64,000 bases of DNA. It comes from JAFEDN01 sp963697455. GTDB taxonomy: Bacteria > Pseudomonadota > Gammaproteobacteria > Coxiellales > Coxiellaceae. Positions 52,765 through 61,441 of this stretch are shown here, piece after piece (positions within the stretch are counted from its first letter, which is position 1; each line of letters opens with the position of its first letter). The stretch spans positions 167,041-231,040 of the forward strand of contig CAVOOI010000017.1 in the NCBI GenBank assembly GCA_963697455.1. Reading direction: 5' to 3'. The position numbers and the translations under genes are program-made. The notes under the pieces are model-generated. The model made no database searches. It had not been told where the DNA came from and saw only the letters and a list, made by a program, of their open reading frames with translations.

Positions 52765-54423
52765 CATGGCAATCGCACTTAAAATCGGCGATTACTCATT
52801 TTTTTAGTAGAATATCTCATCTCGCTTTATAAGTAAATTTTTTATCAATCTGGCTGTTTTGTTGTTTAAGAATTATTCTTTTTTGGAAAAAAGAGCCATA
52901 GAAATTCCTCAGACATGAAGAGATAGCCGAATTCAATTTTTTTAACTTTAATTTTTAAATGTAGAATCCGCCATTAATACCTTTAGCAGGTATTGATGAT
53001 CCCATCCGGCTCTTTTTCTGCGCGCTGTGATGCCTACTTTACTGGTTTTTTCTTGCTTCAATAAATTTAAGGCAACCCGCCTGATGATGGCTAAATTTTC
53101 TGATGCGTTGCCAATGCGTACTCGACTTAAATCTTCTTTAAAACTCACGTCTAAAGACCAATGCAGATTAATCTCAATGTTCCAATGTTTGCGCACAGCT
53201 TGCATAAATCTATTGATGTCTTGGTCTCTGAGAGTATGCCCGCGTTTCTCTGTTTCCCACAAAATGCGTCGTTTTGATTCCATCACCGTTTTTTTATTAA
53301 AATCGGCGATTTCAATATCCAGAATAGAATCAATTTTATCTCCATTAGGAGCCTGGAGAATATAGCGTAATTGTTCTCCCTTTTGCTCTACGTAAATTTT
53401 ACCTTTTTCGGGTAGCGCTCCTGTTGGCAGTTCTGACAGTAAAAAAACTTCATACCCATCCCCTAAGCTCGTTAGAAAAAATCGTTTTGAATATTCTGTT
53501 TGATTATTCACAGTTCGCTTAACCTCAACCATTCCCAGTCCATTTAAATAAGGCCAACGAAGGCTAAATGGGTGTTGTTCGCGAGGTTTAATTAAACTAT
53601 ATCGTCTCGTTTCCATCCGTCCGTGACAGCTCACTTTTTCTAATTTTTGTTTATGAATCATTTTCTTATATTTTTTGTCTCCGTGTTCTGCTCGTAAAAA
53701 AATATTATCTACTTCCTGATATAAAGTAGGCTGATTTTCTTTAAGCGACAAAACATAATCCGCTCCCTTCTCCACGATTTTTTTTGCAATGCCTTGTTGA
53801 CAACCCATCGCATCAATAGTGACTATGCTGCCAGAAACATCAATCATATCCAATAGTTCTGGAATCGCCGTGATTTCATTTGATTTCTCATCGGTTTTTA
53901 TCTGACCCAGTAGAATTTTATTTTCTGATGCCCAGGCGCTAACCATATGGAGCATTTTGACTGCTTTTCTTTTGTCATGAGAACCGCGCAAACTTTTTCC
54001 ATCAATCGAAATAATTTCATTTTGCAAATCGATCGATAGCGATTCAATCCAGGCTAAAAAACATGCTTCAAATACATCCGAATCTAATAAGGAAAAAATA
54101 CGACCAAATGTATCGTGAGAGGGGATTCCGTGAGGCAGGGATAAAAAAGTTTTCAGCCAATCTAATTTGGCTTCCGCAAATTCGCAGATTTCTGTCCAGC
54201 CATCAGCTCCACAGATTGTTCCTAATATGGCTATCACCAGGATATCGTGAAAAGGATGGAGAAGGTTGTGATTCTCTGTCCTGGGATCTTCCAAAATCGC
54301 AAAATGTTCAAAAAATGTATCTGCTAATTCCATCACTACTCCCTGTGGCCATTTCCATTACAGAGGGTAGTTTCCAGTAAATTCTATTTGAAATCAATTA
54401 TATAGTTTAGTGCGATTGCCATG
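52765..54423 (-). mobile_element. Second ISAs1-family insertion sequence
   Basis: About 1659 bp, bounded by inverted repeats CATGGCAATCGCACT (52765-52779) and its complement at 54409-54423. A 10-bp target repeat TTTTTTAAAC flanks it at 52755-52764 and 54424-54433. It has inserted into copy 1 of the tandem duplication; the undisturbed sequence is seen in copy 2 (TTTTTTAAACCG). Confidence 0.92.
52948..54336 (-). CDS. ISAs1-family transposase with an internal insertion
   Basis: 462 residues, about 85 more than usual. The N-terminus (HPFHDILVIAILGTICGADG, GIPSHDTFGRIFSLLDSD) and catalytic blocks EIISIDGKSLRGS, SIVTIDAMGCQQGIAKKIV and KHWNIEINLHWSLDVSFKED are standard. The extra stretch lies at about 298-380, between FFLTSLG and the Glu-containing block; it includes LPEKGKIYVEQKGEQLRYIL. 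The frame is intact, so the element may be active. Only distantly related to the copy at 5252-6376. Confidence 0.92.
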   Translation of the reverse strand: MMELADTFFEHFAILEDPRTENHNLLHPFHDILVIAILGTICGADGWTEICEFAEAKLDWLKTFLSLPHGIPSHDTFGRIFSLLDSDVFEACFLAWIESLSIDLQNEIISIDGKSLRGSHDKRKAVKMLHMVSAWASENKILLGQIKTDEKSNEITAIPELLDMIDVSGSIVTIDAMGCQQGIAKKIVEKGADYVLSLKENQPTLYQEVDNIFLRAEHGDKKYKKMIHKQKLEKVSCHGRMETRRYSLIKPREQHPFSLRWPYLNGLGMVEVKRTVNNQTEYSKRFFLTSLGDGYEVFLLSELPTGALPEKGKIYVEQKGEQLRYILQAPNGDKIDSILDIEIADFNKKTVMESKRRILWETEKRGHTLRDQDINRFMQAVRKHWNIEINLHWSLDVSFKEDLSRVRIGNASENLAIIRRVALNLLKQEKTSKVGITARRKRAGWDHQYLLKVLMADSTFKN

Positions 54424-54691
54424 TTTTTTAAACCGCCGGTCCCGGCGGATTGAACTCCCTATTGAAAAAAGCACCTCGCTGCATATTTTTTATGCGGTTA
54501 GATGCTGCCTGTACAGGTTACCCCAAGTCAGGCTCAATAGACAGGTTCGATCGTGGCCAGTGATTGAGGTAAAGAGAAGCACGGCGATTCATCATGGGCG
54601 ATCCTTAGTACATGCGCCAGTGCGGCATGCGACCAGGATCCCCCGGCCTCACCCCCACTGGCGAGGCGGTCTTTCCCACTGCACAGCATTT

Positions 54692-55099
54692 TAATAATTT
54701 ATACCAGGCTTACTTGCTTTCCGCTTTAAAGTGGGTTTCAATATAAGCGTCTAAGACAGGTGCACAATCACCCATCCTAGACTAACCACCTAACAAAAGG
54801 CTTTGTTAAAATGGCTAAGAAGAGTCTAAACGATTTGTCGTCTTTTTTAAACCGCTGGTTCTGGCGGATTGAATTTCCTTTTGAAAAAAGCGCCTCGCTG
54901 CATATTGTTTATGCGGTTAGATGCTGCCTGTATGCGTTTCCCCAAGTCAGGCTCAATAGAAAGGTTCGATCGCAGCCAATGATTAGCGATACAGAGAAGC
55001 ACGGTAATTCATCATGGGCAATCCTTAGTACATGCGCCAGTGCGGCATGCGACCAGGATCCCCCGGCCACGCCCACTGGCGAGGTGGTCTTTCCCATTC
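54692..55099 (+). repeat. Tandem duplication unit, copy 2, intact
   Basis: 408-bp partner of 52606-54681. It preserves the IS target site uninterrupted and a second copy of the 19-bp word (54776-54794). It ends 23 bases before the Phd-type antitoxin ATG, so it forms the upstream region of that gene. Confidence 0.7.
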
Positions 55100-55122
55100 G
55101 ATCGGCTAATTCTGAGGCCTTT

Positions 55123-55344
55123 ATGAAAGCAACTGCAACTAAATTAAACAAACATCCTGGGAAATATCTTAATCATGCGATTAAAAAACCAGTCATCATT
55201 GAAAAAGCGGGCCATCCAGTGGCCATCATGGTTTCTTATGAGCGCTATTTGATGCTGGAAGATGTCCTTTGGGGAGTGTTAGCTGGACTCGCAGATAAAA
55301 ATAAAACTTTAGGAGTTAAAAAAAGCAGGGATTTTCTGCTCTAG
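55123..55344 (+). CDS. Phd/YefM-type antitoxin, orphan
   Basis: 73 residues. KATATKLNKHPGKYLNHAIK then KPVIIEKAGHPVAIMVSYERY is the Phd/YefM DNA-binding fold. Phd antitoxins bind a Doc or RelE-type toxin and repress their own operon. No toxin gene follows; the next gene is an unrelated AlbA_2 protein 110 bases on. An in-frame upstream extension to 54811 runs through the repeat unit and is unlikely to be translated. No good ribosome site. Confidence 0.75.
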   Translation: MKATATKLNKHPGKYLNHAIKKPVIIEKAGHPVAIMVSYERYLMLEDVLWGVLAGLADKNKTLGVKKSRDFLL

Positions 55345-55454
55345 GTTAGATAATTGATTCACCGCGGCTTGCCGTGAAGATTTTATTAAAAATGCTTTAC
55401 TTGCTATTTGCATCAGTTATACAATAGGCGCTATTTTAATGGCCTGAAATATTT

Positions 55455-56873
55455 ATGGACACGGAACAACTCCAAAAATTGGTTAAGCAGGGAGAGTCGG
55501 AAACGGTTGAGTTTAAAAAATCAACCGCGTTGATGCGTTCTATTTTCGAAACCATTTGTGCGTTCTTAAATGGCAAAGGCGGCTCAGTCCTTATCGGAAT
55601 TAACGATAAAGGCGAACTAGTCGGCCAAGATGTCAGTGATCATACGCTCCAAGAAATTGCCAAAGAACTCAATAAAATTGAGCCCCCGGCTAATATTGAG
55701 ATTCATCATATTGCGATGGGTAAAAACAAATCGGTGATTGCTATTGAGGCCAATGCTAATCATCATGCTCCTTACATATATGACGGGCGCGCTTTTCAGC
55801 GACATCAATCTACCACCAGTAAAATGTCACAACATCGCTATGAACAATTGCTAGTCGCTCGCGGAAGCTTAAATCACGCGTGGGATGAACAATCCGCTAT
55901 AGAATATGATATAGATTCTCTGGATCATCAGGAAATACGCAATACGATAAGAGACGGCGTCAATGAAAACCGTATACCTACTGAAGTTCTTACCTATAGC
56001 GTTAAAGACACCTTACGTTATTTGAAACTGATTAAAAATAAAAAAGTATCGAATGCCGCTGTTGTACTGTACGCCAATGAAGTGGAACCAGATTATCCTC
56101 AATGTTTAATTCGTATGACCAGATATAAAGGCACTACTAAATTAGCCAATTTCATGGATAGTAAACATGTTTACGGCAACGCTTTTAAAATTTTATCAGA
56201 AGCGAACTATTTCTCAATGCGCCATTTACCAGTAGCCAGTTTTTTTGAATCTGATAAATTTAAACGTATCGATAAACCTACTTTACCGGTGATGGCAATA
56301 CGCGAAGCATTAGTCAACGCCATCAGCCACAGAAATTATACCAATCGATCTGCGTCTATTTCTTTTGCTATTTTTGATGACCGGCTCGAAATATGGAATA
56401 ACGGCACTTTACCGCCCGAATTAAAGCTGAAAGATTTAAAGAAAAGACATGAATCCTATCCAAGAAATAAACGAATAGCAAAAATTTTTTATAGCAGAGG
56501 CTGGGTAGAAAAAGCTGCTATCGGTACATTGCGAATGCTGGAAGATTGCAAGGAATTGGGTGTCCCTGAACCTGAATTTGAAGAGTACTCCGGAGGTTTT
56601 GCTGTTATATTTAAATTCAAAGAACCTATGGGAGTTGTCGTCCAAAAAAATCAAGATGAAACGCTTAACATTCGACAAAAAATCATATTACAGCTTTTGA
56701 ATGAAACTAAAACGGCTAGCATCCAACAAATTTTGGATCACCTTATAATAAAATTTACCGAAGTCCCGAGCAAAAAAACAATCGTCCGTGATTTAAATCA
56801 TCTTAAATCCCTAGGCTTAGTAAAATCACAAGGACAAAAAAGAGGTCTAGTATGGGTGGCTATCCCCTCTTAA
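55455..56873 (+). CDS. AlbA_2/ATPase-like transcriptional regulator (RecG-like, COG2865 type)
   Basis: 472 residues. N-terminal AlbA_2 (Schlafen-like) domain: QGESETVEFKKSTALMRSIF then GKGGSVLIGINDKGELVGQD. Middle HATPase_c_4 domain: VMAIREALVNAISHRNYTN and ISFAIFDDRLEIWNNGTLP. C-terminal winged helix at about 405-470 (IILQLLNETKTASIQQILDH). Such proteins are putative regulators or defence-linked factors with no settled role. Stand-alone in the accessory island. Confidence 0.82.
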   Translation: MDTEQLQKLVKQGESETVEFKKSTALMRSIFETICAFLNGKGGSVLIGINDKGELVGQDVSDHTLQEIAKELNKIEPPANIEIHHIAMGKNKSVIAIEANANHHAPYIYDGRAFQRHQSTTSKMSQHRYEQLLVARGSLNHAWDEQSAIEYDIDSLDHQEIRNTIRDGVNENRIPTEVLTYSVKDTLRYLKLIKNKKVSNAAVVLYANEVEPDYPQCLIRMTRYKGTTKLANFMDSKHVYGNAFKILSEANYFSMRHLPVASFFESDKFKRIDKPTLPVMAIREALVNAISHRNYTNRSASISFAIFDDRLEIWNNGTLPPELKLKDLKKRHESYPRNKRIAKIFYSRGWVEKAAIGTLRMLEDCKELGVPEPEFEEYSGGFAVIFKFKEPMGVVVQKNQDETLNIRQKIILQLLNETKTASIQQILDHLIIKFTEVPSKKTIVRDLNHLKSLGLVKSQGQKRGLVWVAIPS

Positions 56874-56879
56874 TTATGA

Positions 56880-56913
56880 GACATTATGGGACATTATGGG
56901 ACATTATGGGACA
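56880..56913. repeat. Tandem 10-bp repeats after the AlbA_2 gene
   Basis: GACATTATGG occurs three times in exact tandem (56880-56909) plus a partial fourth (GACA), 7 bases after the stop codon. Period of 10 suggests same-face protein binding or slippage; role unknown. Confidence 0.75.
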
Positions 56914-56986
56914 TCTTGATCTTCAAAACTTGAGTGATGCGGCAACCTCTATGAATTTGACGCCATGCTACACGGAGATAGAAAAT

Positions 56987-58231
56987 TCAGGACCTGATCC
57001 TGAGATCATATTTCTTTGACCAACAACCAGGGTTCATCTTGGAAAACAAGCCCGTTTTGACGCCAGCCAATAATTGTGCGGTTATTTTTTGGGTGAACGG
57101 CACTTTACATGCCATGCCGCCGATTAGGGCACGTAGCCTAGCGAACACCATGCTATGAGATTGAAAAAAAGGCGTCAGCATACGGCTTGCCATCTGATAA
57201 AACGCGAGGTGTCTTTCACGCTGTTGCTGGTAAGTGATCAAAGCTTGGGAGACAGAGTTTGCCTGATGAACGCATTCCGCTAAAATATAAGCATCCATTA
57301 ACGCTAAATTAGCCCCTTGACCCAGTTGCGGACTGGTGCAATGTGCCGCATCGCCGATAAACACTAAATTACGCGTGTAATATCGACGTAAAATAACATC
57401 ATCATAAGTGGCTAACATTAAATCATCATGCGTCTTAAATTGAGAGACCAGCGCCTCACATTCCGGCCATAATGAAATCACATAGTCTTGCCAAATTGTT
57501 AATTCCTGGATTCGCCATTTGGGATATTGATTGACAGGCATGCTCCAAAAAAACGCCGCACTAGTGCAATTATCACCGGGTAATTGACCGACCGGCAATA
57601 CACCAATCATATGGTCAGCGTTTTTGTAGCGTTGCTCTAACGTATCTAAACAAAATTGATTATCTTGCAACTTAACGATCGCCCAGATAGCGCCAAACGG
57701 ATAGGGTTGATCTAATTTAACGTTGGCATATTTTTTTCTAAGCTGAGATTTAGCGCCGGAACAATCGACAATCAAGTCATAGACCCCTTGCCTCTCCCCC
57801 GCATCATTCACTATATATGCTTGATCGTTAATCCATTCGATATGGGTAATGGTGTTAGCTGAGATAACCTTGACGTCAGATTGTTGCACTTTATGATAAA
57901 GTGCATTGAATAAATTATTGCGATAAACACCGACGCCGAACAGATGGGGGGCAAGATGGTGATAGCGGATATCTAATGTCGCCCATTGACTACCACAGGC
58001 TTTACCGTGCAGACGGTGGATAATACTACCGCCGGTAATAATAGGTTGATCTAAATCTAACAAGGATAATACTGACAATCCGGTTGGTTGCAATAATAAA
58101 CCCGCGCCTAAGGGTTTTGGCGCGGAGAATTTCTCATACAGCGTAACTTGATGGCCATGTTTCCGCAACAATGCTGCAGCGGCAAGTCCGGCAGTACCGG
58201 CGCCAATAATAGCGATTTTTAGATCATCCAC
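56987..58231 (-). CDS. FAD-dependent monooxygenase (aromatic hydroxylase family)
   Basis: 414 residues from GTG 58231 (GAGA upstream); the frame is open 13 codons further. FAD motifs: KIAIIGAGTAGLAAAALLRKHG (dinucleotide fold, position 4-25), DLIVDCSGAKSQLR (DG-like motif), LVFIGDAAHCTSPQLGQGAN (GD motif). Class A flavoprotein hydroxylase; substrate unknown. It lies in the accessory island, convergent with the AlbA_2 gene. Confidence 0.88.
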   Translation of the reverse strand: MDDLKIAIIGAGTAGLAAAALLRKHGHQVTLYEKFSAPKPLGAGLLLQPTGLSVLSLLDLDQPIITGGSIIHRLHGKACGSQWATLDIRYHHLAPHLFGVGVYRNNLFNALYHKVQQSDVKVISANTITHIEWINDQAYIVNDAGERQGVYDLIVDCSGAKSQLRKKYANVKLDQPYPFGAIWAIVKLQDNQFCLDTLEQRYKNADHMIGVLPVGQLPGDNCTSAAFFWSMPVNQYPKWRIQELTIWQDYVISLWPECEALVSQFKTHDDLMLATYDDVILRRYYTRNLVFIGDAAHCTSPQLGQGANLALMDAYILAECVHQANSVSQALITYQQQRERHLAFYQMASRMLTPFFQSHSMVFARLRALIGGMACKVPFTQKITAQLLAGVKTGLFSKMNPGCWSKKYDLRIRS

Positions 58232-58281
58232 TTTTTTATTTCTCTGCAGATATGCTTTTTTAAGTAGCAAAGCATACCTGC

Positions 58282-58300
58282 CCTAGACTAACCACCTAAC
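58282..58300 (+). repeat. Third copy of a 19-bp word
   Basis: CCTAGACTAACCACCTAAC, identical to 52688-52706 and 54776-54794 but without the rest of the duplicated unit. It lies between the monooxygenase start and the PepE-like gene end. Confidence 0.7.
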
Positions 58301-58321
58301 TCTGGTTTTTGATTACGTACT

Positions 58322-59113
58322 TTATCGCAACAAAGGCGACACATCCTGCGCAACTCCTACCGCACATTGAATCTCGATACGCGTATCATTGCGAAAAACG
58401 GGCGTTGTTGTTCCGCGCGTCTGTTCCGAAGTCCAAAGATATATTTTATCACCAATCACACGCAACGCTTGGCCTTCGTATAAGCCTATCACGCTGATAT
58501 TTGGATTAAACGCACAGAACTCTTTTAAACGCACATCACGCGTTTCGCCTTGGTGTTTGGGATCGTGCATTGTATTATCCATGTAGTGGCAATTAATCTG
58601 AGCACTCATTAATCCTAAGCTTTTGAGATCAATGATATCGTTAGCAGGACCAGGCATGTCGTTATTGGTTTTAATCGTAGGGCATGTAACCAATGTACCT
58701 GCGCTACTGCCTAAATAAGGCAATCCGGCCAGCACTTGTTTGCGGATTATTTCCAGCGAACCCGTTGTTTGCAACTTATATAACAAAGTAGGAGTATGAC
58801 CACCACCCACAAAAATACCACTCACTTCTTCCAGTGTTTGCTGCGAAATGCCCGCACTAGGTGCACAAACCACGTCGATTGCCATTTTTTCCAATCGTTG
58901 CTGCACCAGCCTAAAATAATCTTTTTCAGCTATTCCGCCTGGACGTGAATAAGGTACAAACATAATGGGTCGCTGTTGCTGAATGGATTGTGCAAAAAAT
59001 TCTTTGATCCATGACTCTGCCCAATCAAGAAAGCCTGGCTGCTGATTATCTGGCAAATTTCCTGCTGCCTTGCTGCCTGATAGCAATAGCATGTTTTTTT
59101 TCGTTGTAGTCAT
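58322..59113 (-). CDS. Peptidase E-like (S51) family protein
   Basis: 263 residues from ATG 59113 (TTTKKNMLLLSGSK), the start aligning best with the family; the frame is open to 59188. PepE cleaves Asp-X dipeptides. The nucleophile Ser is in YLGSSAGTLVTCP; GIFVGGGHTPTLLYKL and FVPYSRPGG fit the flavodoxin-like fold. Slightly longer than E. coli PepE (229). Cytoplasmic. Confidence 0.82.
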   Translation of the reverse strand: MTTTKKNMLLLSGSKAAGNLPDNQQPGFLDWAESWIKEFFAQSIQQQRPIMFVPYSRPGGIAEKDYFRLVQQRLEKMAIDVVCAPSAGISQQTLEEVSGIFVGGGHTPTLLYKLQTTGSLEIIRKQVLAGLPYLGSSAGTLVTCPTIKTNNDMPGPANDIIDLKSLGLMSAQINCHYMDNTMHDPKHQGETRDVRLKEFCAFNPNISVIGLYEGQALRVIGDKIYLWTSEQTRGTTTPVFRNDTRIEIQCAVGVAQDVSPLLR

Positions 59114-59194
59114 AGCAAAATACCGCGTTTTTCGTTTCTGCCAAAGCAATCTCTTTTGCAAATGATATAGCCCATTTCTATTCTCCACTTCAAG

Positions 59195-60304
59195 TTAAAT
59201 CAAACCAGCTAAAAATTCTCGGGCCGGACAAACACGAATGCCTAAATCGCCTAAATAATCTTTGTTACCGATTGCTGAAATTTGCCAGGCTTGGCAATCT
59301 GGGAAACGAGTTTTCAAATACTTGAGTGCGGCAGAAATGGGAGCGTCGTTCCATTTGCATTCAATCAGCATCAACGGCTGGCGGCCTGAAACCACGACAA
59401 AATCCACTTCTCGGCCATCCACATCCCGAAAATAATTCAAGTCAATCTCTTCACCCATGGTATCTTGTTGGTAATGCACCCATTTCAATAATGCGCACGC
59501 CACTAAATTTTCAAAGCGCAGAGAATCGTTTGCAATAAAGTCCAATCGAACTGATAATGTTTTTGCTCTTTTTTACTGCCCGGATCTTAGGGCCTCCAAA
59601 TGGCGAGATCGAAAAATAGCATACAACCTTTCTAAAATCTGCAGCCAGCTTGCCACCGCCTTATGGCTGACCTGTAAATCTTCACGCAAGGCATTGATTG
59701 ATAAAGGCGATCCCACCAAATCAGGCAGCCGCATTGCCAGCAATTCAATGTTGCCTAGATCATGAACTCGTTCTAGCTGCACCATATCTTCACGAATTAA
59801 TCTCGTACGATATTCTCGCGACCAGCGTTTTGCTTCCACGGCAGAACTCGAAAAATAGGGCTCTGGAAAACCTCCCAATTTCAGCAAATCCATTAAATCA
59901 GTTTGGGTTTTAGATGCTAATTCCGCTAAAGATAAAGGATGCATGCGTAAATAATGATATCGGCCCTGCAAAGAATCACCAGAAAATCGGTAATAATCAA
60001 GGCGAGCACTCCCGGTAACTAATATTTGCTGATGAGCAGGCTTGGAATCGTATAAACCCTTTAAATAATTTCGCCACATCCGGTATTTATGAATTTCATC
60101 GAAAACCCATAATGGAGCGACGGGCAATTCTCTTTTCAAAATACGCTCACGTTGCTCGGGGACGTCCCAGTTTAAATAGCCATTTTTTCCGGTTAGAAAA
60201 CTTTTAGCCATGGTGGTTTTTCCCACTTGGCGAGGACCTCCAACGAAGACCATTTTGCGCAATAGATCATGTTGGGTTTGAGGAGCAAGGTAGCGAGTCA
60301 ACAT
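59195..60304 (-). pseudogene. AAA ATPase with DUF4143/PD-(D/E)XK-like tail, three frameshifts
   Basis: Paralog of 42665-43864. N-terminal part (60304 to 59573) has Walker A FVGGPRQVGKTTMAKSFL, Walker B LWVFDEIHKYR, sensor ILVTGSARLDY and LLKLGGFPEPYF. The frame then shifts three times within 70 bases (about 59608, the T run 59569-59574, and CC 59542-59543); each is a missing base, two in homopolymers. Repair gives ISPFGGPKIRAVKKEQKHYQ, then SLRFENLVACALLKWVH, then REVDFVVVSGRQPLMLIECKW. Clustered shifts make decay plausible. Confidence 0.85.
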
Positions 60305-60374
60305 AAAAGGATAATACTACTTTTTTAGCCTATAGGCAAATTTACTGGCGAGTAAATTTGCCTATAGGCTAAAA
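60305..60374 (-). promoter_or_regulatory. 24-bp perfect inverted repeat and leaderless-type promoter of the ATPase
   Basis: Arms 60323-60346 (TTTTAGCCTATAGGCAAATT...) and 60351-60374 are exactly complementary around GGCG. On the minus strand TTGCCT lies in the ATPase-proximal arm, 17 bases before TATTAT, and the ATG (60304) follows 6 bases later (CCTTTT). There is no Shine-Dalgarno. Confidence 0.6.
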
Positions 60375-60394
60375 TACTAGGATGTCGAATGGCT

Positions 60395-61403
60395 TTATTT
60401 TTTGCCCATCAATCTGGCGACGTCCAGCATGCGATTGGAAAAGCCCCATTCGTTGTCATACCAGGCGACGACTTTGGCCATGGTTTTATCGATAACCCGG
60501 GTTTGGGTGGCGTCAAAAGTGGCTGAAGCTGGGCAATGATTATAATCAACCGAAACTAGCGGTTCATCCGTGTAATCCATAATGCCTTTTAAAGGACCTT
60601 GAGCAGCTTTGCGCAGAGTCTCGTTAATTTCAGCGACGGTGGCGGGTTTTCTATTTCAACCGTCAAGTCGACAAGAGATACATTCGGCACTGGCACACGT
60701 ACGGCATATCCATCTAATTTTCCAGCTAATTCTGGAATAACCAAGCCAATGGCGGCGGCGGCGCCAGTCTTGCTGGGAATCATGGATAAGGCGGCGGCGC
60801 GCGCACGGCGTAAGTCATTGTGCGCAGTATCGGTCAAACGCTGATCATTAGTGTACGCATAAATCGTCACCATCAGACCACGTTTAATTTTAAATGCGTC
60901 ATGCACAGTCTTGGCTACTGGCGCAATACAGTTAGTAGTGCAGGATCCATTGGACACGATGGTGTGGCTGGGCTTCAGGGTATCATGGTTAACGCCGTAG
61001 ACGATGGTTGCGTCTACGTCTTACCCGCGGGGGCGGAAATCAAGATTTTTTTGGCTCCAGCCTGCAGATGCAGGTTCGCTTTATCGCGTTCTGTGAACAA
61101 GCCCGTGCATTCTAAAACGATGTCTACATTAAGTTCACCCCAAGGCAATTTAGCAGGATCTCGCTCTGCACATACCCGGATTTTATCGCCGTTAACGACT
61201 AATTGGTTACCTTCGATAGATACATTACCAGGAAAACGGCCATGGATACTGTCATATTTTAATAAATGAGCATTGGTAGCTAGATCGCTGAGGTCATTGA
61301 TGGCAACCATTTGGAATTCTTTATTTAAGTTGCTTTCGTAAACCGCACGCATGATATTGCGGCCAATTCGTCCAAAACCGTTAATGGCGAGCTTGATGGG
61401 CAT
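60395..61403 (-). pseudogene. gapA: Glyceraldehyde-3-phosphate dehydrogenase, two frameshifts
   Basis: Oxidises and phosphorylates glyceraldehyde 3-phosphate with NAD+. Parts: LAINGFGRIGRNIMRAVYES (NAD fold); SNGSCTTNCIAPVAK with the catalytic Cys; AVRVPVPNVSLVDLTVEI; AWYDNEWGFSNRMLDVA. A missing G at about 61020 (after SAPAGK) and a missing A at the T run 60647-60650 (after VEIE) break the frame; repair gives about 336 residues, the normal length. The only gapA seen near pgk/pyk, so sequence error is a serious possibility. Confidence 0.92.
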
Positions 61404-61441
61404 GTTCTATTTTCCAACTGTAAAATTAATTAACGCTTATT

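Larger units (their letters stand above)
52606..54681 (+). repeat. Tandem duplication unit, copy 1, interrupted by an IS
   Basis: Without the IS and its target repeat this unit is about 407 bp. It is a diverged direct copy of 54692-55099. It starts near ATAATTTATAC and ends near GGCGGTCTTTCCCA. It contains a stem GTCTAGG ... CCTAGAC (52671-52694), a CCGCTTTAAAGTGGG dyad and the 19-bp word CCTAGACTAACCACCTAAC (52688-52706). An open frame MAK-SLxDLS is present in both copies but substitutions do not look constrained, so coding is not claimed. Confidence 0.7.

Noticed and set aside
54811..55122. In-frame fusion of the duplication unit to the Phd antitoxin
   Set aside because: The antitoxin fold starts at 55123; the upstream stretch is part of a non-coding-looking repeat whose other copy does not lead into an antitoxin.
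56880..56913. CRISPR-like array from the tandem 10-mers
   Set aside because: Units are directly adjacent with no spacers and far too short; no cas genes in the window.
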